Shown piece after piece: positions 19,844-28,343 of a DNA stretch of 63,524 nt; within the stretch, counting starts at the first letter, position 1, and each line of letters opens with the position of its first letter. The DNA lies in the NCBI GenBank assembly GCA_937912125.1, contig CALDOK010000278.1, positions 1 through 63,524 of the forward strand, written 5' to 3'. The DNA comes from an uncultured Pseudomonadota bacterium. Its GTDB lineage: Bacteria; Myxococcota_A; UBA796; JAFGLY01. The notes beneath the pieces were generated by a model, which saw nothing but the letters and a program-made list of their open reading frames with translations, made no database searches and was not told where the DNA came from. A program made the position numbers and the translations under genes.

Positions 19844-20416
19844 ATGCCCAAGCGCTCCTTCGGCCCGAAGACCATGGTCTTCCCCCACCCCGTCTTCGTC
19901 ATCGGCAGCTACGGCCAGGACGGCGTGCCCAACATCGCCACGGCCTCCTGGGCCGGCATCTGCTGCAGCCAGCCGCCCGCCGTGGCCGTCTCGTGGCGCC
20001 CCTCGCGCCTGAGCTACGACAACATCATGCAGCGCGGCGCCTTCACCGTGAACATCCCCTCCACCGGCCACGCCCGCCAGGCGGACTACGCCGGCATCTA
20101 CTCGGGCCGAGCCGGCGACAAGTTCGAGGCCCTGGGGCTCACCCCCGTGCGCAGCGCCCTCGTGGACGCACCCGCCGTGGGGGAGTTCCCGGTGACGCTG
20201 CACTGCCGCCTGATCCACAGCTTCGAGCTGGGCTGCCACACCCAGCTGGTGGGTGAGATCCTCGAGCTCGAGGTGGACGAGGCCGTGCTCGACGATCAGG
20301 GTCGTCCCGACATCCGCAAGATCGACCCGCTGATCTACGCCAGCGGAGACCGGGCCTACTACGGGGTGGGCGAGCTGGTGGCCCAGGCCTTCGCCGTGGG
20401 GCGACGCCAGGGCTGA
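19844..20416 (+). CDS. Flavin reductase-like FMN-binding protein
   Basis: 190 residues, one flavin-reductase-like split-barrel domain. Typical blocks are PVFVIGSYGQDGVPN, TASWAGICC, PPAVAVSW, FTVNIPSTGH, and a C-terminal DPLIYASGDRAYYGVGE, as in flavoredoxin-type proteins. It likely binds FMN and transfers electrons from NAD(P)H or another protein. The Eis-tautomerase-reductase spacing of 22-23 bases suggests one transcript, perhaps for modifying or detoxifying small molecules; that is inference. Confidence 0.9.
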   Translation: MPKRSFGPKTMVFPHPVFVIGSYGQDGVPNIATASWAGICCSQPPAVAVSWRPSRLSYDNIMQRGAFTVNIPSTGHARQADYAGIYSGRAGDKFEALGLTPVRSALVDAPAVGEFPVTLHCRLIHSFELGCHTQLVGEILELEVDEAVLDDQGRPDIRKIDPLIYASGDRAYYGVGELVAQAFAVGRRQG

Positions 20417-20428
20417 TCTCGCGCCGCT

Positions 20429-21496
20429 TCAGTCCCCCGTGATGCGCTTGCCGCCGCGCTGGGCGGTGGCCGTCACGGGCTTGTGCAGCACGATCCCCCG
20501 GCCGGCCTGCTTGCCCTCCTGCCAGGCGCTGGTGGCGCGGATGCGGGGCCCCTTGACGCTGCGGATCTGAGGATGGAGGGTCTCGTAGAAGTCCTGCAGG
20601 CCCGCATCCCCCAGCCAGATCAGGCCCTCCTGCTGGTTGCGCACGGCCTGCTCGCGTAGCTGCTCGCCGAAGCCATAGACCACCCCGGCCAGGTAGCGCC
20701 GCCGCTCCACATCGCCCCGGATGCCCTGTCGGCGTTTGTGCTCGGCCCACAGCCGCTCCCCGGTCTGCAGCAGGAAGCCGTGGACCCAGGCGGCCATCTC
20801 GAGGTTCTCCGGCGTGCCGCTGATCTCGAGGTAGCGTCCCGGCTTGCCTCGTTGCACATCGAAGCCGTTCATCCAGATGCAGCGCACGAAGAAGTGCTCC
20901 CCCAGCAGGCCCGCCAGGATCTTCTCGTGGGCCTGGAAGCGGGCCTTCACCGCTCCCAGCTGGCAGCTGCGGTAGGGCAACGGGCCGCCGGCGTCGGCCT
21001 CGGCCAGGTTGTGCTCCAGCATCAGCCGCTGGGCCCTGGCGGCGGCCAGGCGCGCCTCGTGCTCGTTGGGGCTCTGGGCCAGGGCCAGCAGCTTGCGGAT
21101 GCGCCGCACCACCCTGGGCTCATCGGGACCATCGGCCAGCGCCTGGGGGATGCCCCGCGCCAGGGACAGGATCCCCATGCGCTCGCAGGTGCGCCGGAAG
21201 GCCTGCCCGTGGGCTGTCTCGTCCAGCGCGCCCAGCACCTCGTGGGCGTACTGGTGGGCCATCTCGTGGGCCAGCACCTCGCGCACCTCGCCCCAGGGAT
21301 GCTCCATGACCAGCGATCGCGCCAGCTCGATGCTGCGGGTGCTCCGCTGCCAGCGCCCCAGCCGCCGCGCGCTGTCCGACAGGCCGATGACGGGAGGCTC
21401 CAGGGCACCCCCCAGCAGCTGCCGGTTCAGGCCGACCCACTCCCACTGGAGCGCGCGCAGCAAGACCTGCTCGGGGTTGGAGGCAAAGCGAGCCAT
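20429..21496 (-). CDS. SprT-like metalloprotease with DUF2786 domain
   Basis: 355 residues. The N-terminal SprT-like part carries the zinc site LAHEMAHQYAHE (HExxH at 77-81). From about residue 130 a DUF2786 helix-rich domain follows (RRIRKLLALAQSPNEHEARLAA broken by Ala-rich turns, then AQRLMLEHNL). The C-terminal third is basic and ends in GGKRITGD. The SprT/DUF2786 combination is widespread in bacteria and may act on protein-DNA complexes by analogy with Spartan; this is not shown. It is divergent from the DUF457-like gene with only 26 bases between starts. Confidence 0.88.
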   Translation of the reverse strand: MARFASNPEQVLLRALQWEWVGLNRQLLGGALEPPVIGLSDSARRLGRWQRSTRSIELARSLVMEHPWGEVREVLAHEMAHQYAHEVLGALDETAHGQAFRRTCERMGILSLARGIPQALADGPDEPRVVRRIRKLLALAQSPNEHEARLAAARAQRLMLEHNLAEADAGGPLPYRSCQLGAVKARFQAHEKILAGLLGEHFFVRCIWMNGFDVQRGKPGRYLEISGTPENLEMAAWVHGFLLQTGERLWAEHKRRQGIRGDVERRRYLAGVVYGFGEQLREQAVRNQQEGLIWLGDAGLQDFYETLHPQIRSVKGPRIRATSAWQEGKQAGRGIVLHKPVTATAQRGGKRITGD

Positions 21497-21522
21497 GATG
21501 GGAGCCGAGGTATGCTCTCCCC

Positions 21523-22098
21523 ATGCATCCCGCCACCCACCTGCTGCTGGGCTGGGGCGCCGCCACCGCCCTGCCCCTGTCCAAGCGCGACCGGGCCCTG
21601 GTCTGCATCGCCGGCGTGCTCCCGGATCTGGACGGCCTGGGCATCGTGGTGGAGAAGCTCACCCTGCACAGCGAGCAGCCCCTGTACTGGTACGCCACCT
21701 ACCACCACGTGCTGGCCCACAACCTGGGCTTCGGCCTGGCCGTGGCGGCGGGGGCTGCGGCCCTGGCCAGCGCGCGCACCAGGGCCGCCCTGCTGGTGCT
21801 GGCCAGCTTCCACCTGCACCTGCTGGCGGATCTGGCGGGCTCCCGGGGCCCCGACGGTTCGTCCTGGCCCCTGCGCTACCTGTGGCCCTTCGACGGGCTG
21901 GAGCTGAGCTGGCAAGGGCAGTGGGCGTTCAACGCCTGGCCCAACTTCGCCATCACCCTGGCGCTGCTGGCCTGGACCTTCCGGGTGGCGGCCCAGCGGG
22001 GCCACTCCCCCCTCGAGCTGGTCTCCCTGCGGGCCGACGCGGCGTTCTGCGCCACCGTGCGACGCTGGTTCTCCCGCGGCAGACCGCGACAGCGCTAG
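21523..22098 (+). CDS. Membrane-bound metal-dependent hydrolase-like protein (DUF457/YdjM type)
   Basis: 191 residues, three to four hydrophobic segments. The start MHPATHLLLGWG and the block IAGVLPDLDGLG followed by YHHVLAHN are the signature of the DUF457/YdjM group, with conserved His and Asp lining a putative metal site at the membrane. A later SFHLHLLADLAGS fits the second half of the site. Activity is unproven in the family. TATGCT lies 9 bases before the ATG and may be a -10 box, giving a very short leader. Confidence 0.85.
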   Translation: MHPATHLLLGWGAATALPLSKRDRALVCIAGVLPDLDGLGIVVEKLTLHSEQPLYWYATYHHVLAHNLGFGLAVAAGAAALASARTRAALLVLASFHLHLLADLAGSRGPDGSSWPLRYLWPFDGLELSWQGQWAFNAWPNFAITLALLAWTFRVAAQRGHSPLELVSLRADAAFCATVRRWFSRGRPRQR

Positions 22099-22102
22099 CG
22101 CT

Positions 22103-23377
22103 TCAGAGCCCCCAGACGCCCCTCGCCCTGGCCGAACCCGTGCCTATCCAGGAGCGCACCGCGGACTGGTAGGTGGAGCGGTAGTAGCCGCCACACTCCT
22201 CACGGGGGTCCCTCGCCAGGTAGGGGTTCACGGTCGTCATGGCGCGATCGTACAGGGCCACCAGGTCCACCTGATCCATGGCCTCGCAGGCGTCACCCAC
22301 CGCGGCCCGCTGAGCCTCCAGGCAGGCCGGATCGTGCACGCAGGCGTTGGTCAGGCGCCCGCGGCCGTCGGCCCAGGACAAGGACCAGGCGTGGGGCTCG
22401 AGGAAGGTGTAGTCCATGTCCCAGGAGAGGATCGCGGCCCGGCCCTCGTCCGCAGGGTCGTAGTACACCCTGTAGTTGTTGCTGTTCAGGGAGTAGCCGT
22501 CGTTGTGGCCGCTCCAGGTCTCGGCGGCCACGGTGCGGTGGTGGTGGGGCCAGCTCACCCGCCGTCCCAGCTGCTCGTAGAAGTCCGGGCGGCCCTCGAG
22601 CAGGTCCAGGGCATCGGTCAGCCCGTGCACCTGCTCCTCCCAGGCGTCCGTGCCCTCATCCAAGGTGATGTAGGTGTCGCAGCAGTCCTCGAAGTCGGCC
22701 AGCACGTAGCTGTCGTCCGGGTACAGCAGGTACTCCCCCTCGTACAGGTTGCCGTCGGGCTGCTCGTAGTGGCGCTTCAGGAACTCATCGTCGATGCTCT
22801 CGATGTGGGCGTACAGCCCATAGACCTCGCCGTTGAGCGAGACCCAGGCGTAGCCGACCCGGGCCGCGGGCAGCCCGATGGCTTCGAAGATGCGCCAGGC
22901 CATCAGCTCCTTGAACCCAGAGCAGTCCACCACCATGTTGTTGAGGGTGAGCTTCTCGAGGCCGTCGAGATCCTGGCCAGGGACGTAGCGGTTCAGATCG
23001 ATCTTGAACGCGGCCTTCTGATCCAGGGTCCGGAACGCGCCCAGGCGGCCCTTGAGGCGAACGCCCACCGCGTCGAAGCGCCGCCCGTCGAAGGTCAGGG
23101 CCCCCTGCACGTACTCGAAGGGCTCGGTCCTCAGGGCGCGCAGGGCCTCGCTGCCGAGCTCGATCTCCACCTCCCACACTCGATCAGGCGAGAAGACCCA
23201 GTCGTTGTCCGTCGATCCGCCAGGGTTGTCCCCGATGTCCTCGGAGCTGGTGTCGCCGTCGGGCGGTTCACTGTCCACGGGCGGATCGCTGTCCTGGTGC
23301 GGGAGCACGGGGGGCGACACCTGAGCGGGGCGGCAGCCCAGGGCGAGGACGCAGAGCAGAGGCAGGGGCACACGCAT
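22103..23377 (-). CDS. CotH-kinase-like exported lipoprotein
   Basis: 424 residues with lipobox LALGC (C15) and a Pro/Asp linker. CotH kinase-like features: GVRLKGRLG, FKIDLNRYVPGQ, LTLNNM, MAWRIFEAIGLPAARVGYAWV, YGLYAHIESIDDEFL, and the late LNSNNYRVYYDP with SWDMDYTF. CotH family proteins have an atypical kinase fold and phosphorylate spore-coat proteins in Bacillus; in myxobacteria they are common secreted proteins of unknown target. TATACT stands 7 bases before the ATG, hinting at a leaderless message. It follows the transporter gene by 24 bases and ends 4 bases from the converging DUF457-like gene. Confidence 0.88.
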   Translation of the reverse strand: MRVPLPLLCVLALGCRPAQVSPPVLPHQDSDPPVDSEPPDGDTSSEDIGDNPGGSTDNDWVFSPDRVWEVEIELGSEALRALRTEPFEYVQGALTFDGRRFDAVGVRLKGRLGAFRTLDQKAAFKIDLNRYVPGQDLDGLEKLTLNNMVVDCSGFKELMAWRIFEAIGLPAARVGYAWVSLNGEVYGLYAHIESIDDEFLKRHYEQPDGNLYEGEYLLYPDDSYVLADFEDCCDTYITLDEGTDAWEEQVHGLTDALDLLEGRPDFYEQLGRRVSWPHHHRTVAAETWSGHNDGYSLNSNNYRVYYDPADEGRAAILSWDMDYTFLEPHAWSLSWADGRGRLTNACVHDPACLEAQRAAVGDACEAMDQVDLVALYDRAMTTVNPYLARDPREECGGYYRSTYQSAVRSWIGTGSARARGVWGL

Positions 23378-23383
23378 CCCGCG

Positions 23384-23389
23384 AGTATA
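23384..23389 (-). promoter_or_regulatory. Candidate -10 box just upstream of the CotH-like gene
   Basis: Minus-strand TATACT ends 7 bases before the ATG at 23377. If used, the transcript would start at or near the ATG (leaderless). No convincing -35 box was found. Confidence 0.3.
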
Positions 23390-23401
23390 GCCGAGCGCGC
23401 C

Positions 23402-24943
23402 CTATCCTTCGGCCTCCACCGTCTGATCAGACCCGAGGGATCGGCGCACCAGCCAGCGGTTCAGGGCGATGAACGCCCCCAGGGCGATGGCCCACTGAGC
23501 CAGGCAGGTGCCCACGGTGAAGGTGCCCAGGGGGTTCCACCAGCCCGCCGGATCCCAGGAGACGGACTGGGAGAACCACCAGCCGAGCATGATCAGGAAC
23601 TGGGCGGGGATGGCCACCAAGACCCACAGGTCGAAGCCCCGGCCCAGCCAGCTGGCCTCGCGGACGCTCAGGCTGTCCCGCCGGAAGCGGGCGGGGCCGT
23701 AGCGGGCCACCGCCAGCGCCACGAACAGCCCGGAGACCATCAAGCCCAGGCCCCAGGCCCAGTCCTGGTTCTGGAAGAACTCGAGGTCGATGGCCGAGGG
23801 GATGCCCAGCACGATGCCGGTACCCGCCACAGCCAGCACGGCGGACCGCCGCTGGACCCCCATGTCGATCAGCAGCCGCGAGGCCAGCTCCACCATGGCG
23901 ATGAGCGAGGACAGGGCCGCGAAGAACAGGGTCAGGAAGAACAAGACCGTGAAGATCCCACCCCCGGGCATACGCTCGAACAGGGCGGGAATCCAGATGA
24001 AGGTCAGGCCCGTGGAGGCCGGCCCGCCAGCGGTCAGGAAGCCCTCGACGCCCCCCAGCTCCGCCAGACGATCGGGCGGGATGGCCATGGGCGCCAGGGC
24101 GAAGACCGCGGGGATGATGGCCAGCGCGGCGATGATGGAGGCTGCGTTGTTGCCCAGGCCGGTGAGCACCGCGTTGCCCACCACCTGCTCACGACGGCTG
24201 ACGTAGACCCCGTAGGTGAGCATCAGCCCCCAGCCCGCGCCGGTGGACCAGGCAGACTGACACATGGCCTCGATCCATGTGTTGGCGTCGCCCAGCAGGG
24301 CCCAGTCCACGGTGAACAGGAAGCGCAGCCCATCCCCCGCGCCCGGCAGCGTCAGCGAGCGCACCATGGCCACCAGCAGCAGCGCGAACAGGGATGGAAT
24401 CAGCAGCTTGTTGGCCCGCTCGATGCCGCGGACCACGCCCCCCAGCACCACCAGGCCCGCGGCGGCCATGGCCAGCACCTGGTACAGGACCGGCTCAGGG
24501 GAGTTGGCGAAGTCCAGGAAGGCCCGCTCGGCGGCCTCACCCGCCAGGCCGTGCAGCCCGCCCCGGGCCCCGACCACCAGGTACTTCAAGCACCAACCGG
24601 CCACCACTGCGTAGTAGAACATGATGGCCGTGCAGCAGAAGGCCACGAAGCTGCCCAGCCAGCCCAGGCGGGGCCCTGCCACGTGGGCGAAGGCCCCGAT
24701 GCAGCCGCGCCGGCTGCTGCGGCCCATGCCCAGCTCGAGCACCAGCAGGGGGATGGACCAGGCGAAGAGGAAGATCACCCAGGGGATGAGAAAGGCGCCG
24801 CCGCCGCACTTGGAGACGATGCGGGGGAAGCGCCAGATGTTGCCCGTGCCCACCGCCATGCCCAGGGTGGTCAGCAGCAGGGCCCAGCGGGAGCTGAACA
24901 GCTCCGCGCCCACGGGCGCCCGGCCACCACGCCCAGGACTCAC
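23402..24943 (-). CDS. Sodium-dependent transporter, neurotransmitter:sodium symporter (SNF/NSS) family
   Basis: 513 residues with about eleven or twelve membrane helices. The first helix carries GMAVGTGNIWRFP, the sodium and substrate site of the LeuT/SNF family, followed by GGGAFLIPWVIF and PLLVLELGMG. It imports an amino acid or related solute with sodium; the substrate cannot be read from sequence. The start is a GTG overlapping the stop of the upstream signalling gene by 4 bases (GTGA), so translation is coupled. Such coupling to a receiver/TPR protein is unusual. Confidence 0.92.
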   Translation of the reverse strand: MSPGRGGRAPVGAELFSSRWALLLTTLGMAVGTGNIWRFPRIVSKCGGGAFLIPWVIFLFAWSIPLLVLELGMGRSSRRGCIGAFAHVAGPRLGWLGSFVAFCCTAIMFYYAVVAGWCLKYLVVGARGGLHGLAGEAAERAFLDFANSPEPVLYQVLAMAAAGLVVLGGVVRGIERANKLLIPSLFALLLVAMVRSLTLPGAGDGLRFLFTVDWALLGDANTWIEAMCQSAWSTGAGWGLMLTYGVYVSRREQVVGNAVLTGLGNNAASIIAALAIIPAVFALAPMAIPPDRLAELGGVEGFLTAGGPASTGLTFIWIPALFERMPGGGIFTVLFFLTLFFAALSSLIAMVELASRLLIDMGVQRRSAVLAVAGTGIVLGIPSAIDLEFFQNQDWAWGLGLMVSGLFVALAVARYGPARFRRDSLSVREASWLGRGFDLWVLVAIPAQFLIMLGWWFSQSVSWDPAGWWNPLGTFTVGTCLAQWAIALGAFIALNRWLVRRSLGSDQTVEAEG

Positions 24944-26841
24944 GGGGCGCGCCGGGGCGACAGGGTGGTGGCGTCCACGGGCTGACCCGCCTCGAAGCGC
25001 TGCAGGGCTTCGCGGATGGCCGGCACCTGCGGGGCCAGATCCTTGGCCCGCCGCAGCAGCACCAGGGCCTGATCCCGATCGCCCCGGACCGCCAGTAGGC
25101 GCCCGAGGTAGAGGTGGGCCAGGGGATGGTACGGGTCGCGGGCCAGGGCCCGACGCAGCTCGTGCTCGCCGGCCGCAGGATCGCCAGGGGAGGCGCGGTG
25201 GCGCGCCTGGCCCAACATGGCCAGCAGATCGGCGGTCTCACCCTCGAGCTGCAGGGCGGTGCTGAGCATGGACGCCGCGGCCAGGTACTCGCCACGGCGG
25301 TACAGCCGGCGGGCATGCTCCGCGTGGAAGATGGCGTGATCCAGGGCCTGCTCCCCCAGCTGTCCGCCCGCGTCCACGGTGCCCATCAAAAAGTCGTGGG
25401 CGGACCGCCGACGGGGGTGGCCCAGCACGCGGCGGGACTGCAAGATCTGGCGATGCAGCTCGGCCGCCCAGGAGCGCTCCGCCACGCTCAGGCCGGGAGG
25501 CAGGGTCTCGGGCCGATAACGATCCATCAGCTCGCCCGCCGCCGCCTCGACCTGCTCGGCGCTGGCGGAGGGCGGCACCCCGAGCACGGTGTAGGCGTCC
25601 GCGCCGCTGGCGATGGCGTGCGTGGCCTCGAGCAGCTCGCGGAAGGGCTCGAGGTCGCTGCGAGCCAGCACCGTGGCGCGCCGCGCGGCGTCGGGAGGGT
25701 CCTGGCTGATGGCGATGACCCCTGTGGCCACCAGCAAGGACAGCAGGGGCAAGACCCGCTCGCCGGCCAGCTGGACCGCGTCGGACACCCGCCCGCCTCC
25801 CAGCAACACCAGCCGCAGGCCCGCGGCGCGACCCGCAGGATCGAACAGATGCCAGCTGCCCTCGAGCTCGGCCCCGGCCTGGATGAAGCACTCGTGCTGC
25901 TCGGGGGTGATCGCGGGGACCGGCACGTTGACGTCGGCCATGTGCCACAGCACCGCGGACGCATGGGTGGGGCAGCCCGCGCCCGTGGCCGCCAGCTGGT
26001 GGCTGCGTCGCCAATGGCCGGGCTCGAAGCCGCGGATGGCCGCCATGCGCCGCACCGTCTGGAGCTGCAGGGTGTGGTCCAGGCTGACGGGGTCCACCAG
26101 CTTGTGAGTGACCAGCAGGCGCCCCAGGGGCACACCCCGGCGCCGGGCGGCCTGGGCGACCTGGCCCACCTGATCCGCGCTCAGCTGCCCCGCCTCGACC
26201 AGCATCCGTCCGATGCCGGAGCCGGGGGAGCGCATGGCCACCGAGACAGGGTGCCCCTGGGAGAAGGCCACCCGCGCCTGCTGGTCTCCGCCCTCGATGT
26301 CGATGGACCCGGAGAAGCGCTGCCGGAAGAACTCGAGCACCAACTGCGGGAACACCGCGGACGAAAACTCACCCTCCTGGGGCAGGCCGTCATCCCGGCC
26401 CATCAGCCATGAGTCCAGCCGACCCAGAGGCGGCAGCGGCTCGAGGGGGGCGCGGCTGGTGCCGCTGCGCTGGGCCCGCCGCTCGAGCAGGCTGCGCACG
26501 ATGGCCACCAGATCCACGGGCTCGACGGGGTGGCTGAGCACCACGTCCGCGCCAGCGGCCCGCGCACGGGCGTCGCCGTCGGGCAGTCCACTGAGCACCA
26601 CCACCGGCAGATCGCCCTCGAGGGCGTCCAGGCGCGACCGGGCGCAGAGTGCGAAGCCGTCCTGATCGCGGATGCCCGCGTCGAGCACCACCAGATCCGG
26701 AGCGTCGCGGCGCAGGCTGTCCAGCAGCTCGGCCCCGGTGCTGTACAGCTCCACGTGCAGCTCCGAGCTCTGCAGGGCGCTGGCCAGCAGCAAGGCCTGC
26801 TGAGGATCCGGAACGGCCAGGAAGACCAGGGTGTCGCTCAT
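24940..26841 (-). CDS. Pseudo-receiver / DUF4388 / J-like / TPR signalling protein
   Basis: 633 residues. The ATG at 26841 opens a receiver-like domain (1-120): the phosphoacceptor Asp is present (D54 in VVLDAGIRDQDG) but the N-terminal acidic pair is replaced by AVPDP and the conserved Lys by His (SHPVEP, 104), so normal phosphotransfer chemistry is doubtful. Residues about 160-330 resemble DUF4388/PATAN (FSGSIDIEGGDQQARVAFSQG, IGRMLVEAGQL). A DnaJ-like segment (YTVLGVPPSASAEQVEAA) and C-terminal TPR repeats (about 540-615) follow. It likely works as a protein-protein hub in the cytoplasm. Coupled to the transporter gene by a GTGA overlap. Confidence 0.82.
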   Translation of the reverse strand: MSDTLVFLAVPDPQQALLLASALQSSELHVELYSTGAELLDSLRRDAPDLVVLDAGIRDQDGFALCARSRLDALEGDLPVVVLSGLPDGDARARAAGADVVLSHPVEPVDLVAIVRSLLERRAQRSGTSRAPLEPLPPLGRLDSWLMGRDDGLPQEGEFSSAVFPQLVLEFFRQRFSGSIDIEGGDQQARVAFSQGHPVSVAMRSPGSGIGRMLVEAGQLSADQVGQVAQAARRRGVPLGRLLVTHKLVDPVSLDHTLQLQTVRRMAAIRGFEPGHWRRSHQLAATGAGCPTHASAVLWHMADVNVPVPAITPEQHECFIQAGAELEGSWHLFDPAGRAAGLRLVLLGGGRVSDAVQLAGERVLPLLSLLVATGVIAISQDPPDAARRATVLARSDLEPFRELLEATHAIASGADAYTVLGVPPSASAEQVEAAAGELMDRYRPETLPPGLSVAERSWAAELHRQILQSRRVLGHPRRRSAHDFLMGTVDAGGQLGEQALDHAIFHAEHARRLYRRGEYLAAASMLSTALQLEGETADLLAMLGQARHRASPGDPAAGEHELRRALARDPYHPLAHLYLGRLLAVRGDRDQALVLLRRAKDLAPQVPAIREALQRFEAGQPVDATTLSPRRAP

Positions 26842-26934
26842 GCTTGTTTCCGTGGTAGGGCTTGGCTTCCTGACCTTATCCCATGCTCCCCCGCGGGGGT
26901 CGCCCCCGCGCCGCACAGCTCCCCGGAGGTCCCC

Positions 26935-27615
26935 ATGTCCCCGAGCAAGCTCCGTCTCTCTCTCGCCCTGCTGGGCTGCCTGGTGCCCGCCACCGCGGCA
27001 GCCGGTCGAGATCGCGACGCCGCGGCCCAGACCATCCCGGAGCTGGAGGAGAGCCTCCAGGGAGGAGGTGAGCTGGCCGCAGACGCGGACTGGAAGGCGC
27101 TGCTGACCCTGTGGCAGGAGGCCGCCGCCGTGGCCTCGGGCGAGCGGGGTGCCTACCCCTTCGACCAACAAGGCAAGGAAGCCCTGCTGGCGAAGCTCGA
27201 GGCCAGCTCGGCCACCCTGCAGGCCCTCCAGGGCCGCGGCCTGCTCAACGCGCCTGAGGCTGGCCTGCTGGACGCCGACGTCGGCACCCTGATGGTCGCC
27301 GTGCAGGCCAAGCGCGCCAGCGAGCTCGAGCTGGCCACCTGCTACCGCCCCATGATGGTGAGCCCCGCGCGGGACAGCGCCGAGCGCCTGGGGTCTCGCC
27401 TGCCCCTGCTCGAGCAGCTGGCCGCCAGCCAGGTCCTGCATCCCGAGGTGGTGGAGCGGGTGCTGGTGCAGGTGGAGGCAGACATCGCGGGCGTGCTGAC
27501 ACCCGGGGCGGGCTATCCCATACAACCCGACGAGCTCGCCCAGGCCCGCACCACCGCCGAGCGCGCCCAGGCCCAGGTGGCCACCATCCGCGCCAAGCTG
27601 GAGCAGATCCCATGA
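26935..27615 (+). CDS. Exported helical protein A, paralog of the next gene
   Basis: 226 residues; ATG with GGAGGT six bases before it, preferred over upstream codons of the long open frame because a signal peptide (LALLGCLVPATAAAG) follows. The mature part is predicted helical, Leu/Ala/Glu rich, and has a single Cys in the motif ATCYRPMM (near 135). It aligns along its length with the next gene's product: AYPF-x-x-x-GK, GLL-x-x-x-EAGLL-x-AD, ELATCY-x-PMM. The genes overlap by 4 bases (ATGA). Function unknown; the shared Cys motif beside a radical SAM enzyme is worth attention. Confidence 0.8.
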   Translation: MSPSKLRLSLALLGCLVPATAAAGRDRDAAAQTIPELEESLQGGGELAADADWKALLTLWQEAAAVASGERGAYPFDQQGKEALLAKLEASSATLQALQGRGLLNAPEAGLLDADVGTLMVAVQAKRASELELATCYRPMMVSPARDSAERLGSRLPLLEQLAASQVLHPEVVERVLVQVEADIAGVLTPGAGYPIQPDELAQARTTAERAQAQVATIRAKLEQIP

Positions 27616-28343
27616 CCCCTCCCACTCCCCTGCGCTTCGCCATCCTCGCCTCCCTGGGAGTCCTCCAGGGCTGCACCTCCAGCGCTGTGGAGCCTGGCCC
27701 CGAGGTCGACGTGATCCTCGAGCAGGCCCAGGGGCTGGCCGGCCACAAGGACTGGAGGCGCTGCCTGGCGGCCTGGCGAGACGCCGGTGAGGCCGCGTTT
27801 GGCGGCGATCCCTACCCCTTCACAGACAAGGGCAAGGCCAAGCTGGTCGAGCGCATCCAGGAGAGCCAGGGCCTGGTGCAGGGCCTGCAAGGCGAGGGCC
27901 TGTTGACCCCCACCGAGGCCGGCCTGCTCGAGGCTGACATCGCCACCCTGCTGGCGGGCGTCTACGCCAAGCGGCCCAGAGAGATGGAGATGGCCACCTG
28001 CTACGAGCCCATGATGTACACCCCCCGGCGCGACGCCCTGGAGAGCCTGGCCCCCAGGGTCGAGCTGCTCGAGGGCCTGGCCGCCCAGCAGACGCTCCAG
28101 GCCGAGGTGGTGGTGCGTGTGCTCGAGCTGGTGCGCAAGGACCTGACCATGCTGAGCACCCAAGACGGCGCGCCCCTGAACCCCGACGAGCAGGCGCGGG
28201 CCGACGACGTCGAGCGCCGCGTCACGGCGGCCATCGCCACCATCGAGCACCGCCTCGGCTCACCCCACGACGGCTCCGCGCACGACCCCCCGCAGCCAGT
28301 GGATCCCACCAGCATCATCCCCGAGGCCACGGGCGGCGAATGA
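27612..28343 (+). CDS. Lipoprotein B, paralog of the preceding exported protein
   Basis: 243 residues with lipobox LQGC (C21). The body mirrors protein A: PYPFTDKGKAKL, GLLTPTEAGLLEAD, EMATCYEPMMYTP with an invariant Cys, then a Leu/Val-rich helix. The C-terminus adds a His/Pro/Asp tail (PHDGSAHDPPQPVDP). It arose by tandem duplication, one copy soluble in the periplasm and one membrane-anchored. Translationally coupled on both sides: ATGA overlap with protein A and ATGA overlap with the radical SAM gene. No known family recognised. Confidence 0.8.
   Translation: MTPPTPLRFAILASLGVLQGCTSSAVEPGPEVDVILEQAQGLAGHKDWRRCLAAWRDAGEAAFGGDPYPFTDKGKAKLVERIQESQGLVQGLQGEGLLTPTEAGLLEADIATLLAGVYAKRPREMEMATCYEPMMYTPRRDALESLAPRVELLEGLAAQQTLQAEVVVRVLELVRKDLTMLSTQDGAPLNPDEQARADDVERRVTAAIATIEHRLGSPHDGSAHDPPQPVDPTSIIPEATGGE

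Noticed and set aside
22334..24985. 883-codon plus-strand frame
   Set aside because: Antisense to the CotH-like and transporter genes, both with clear family motifs.
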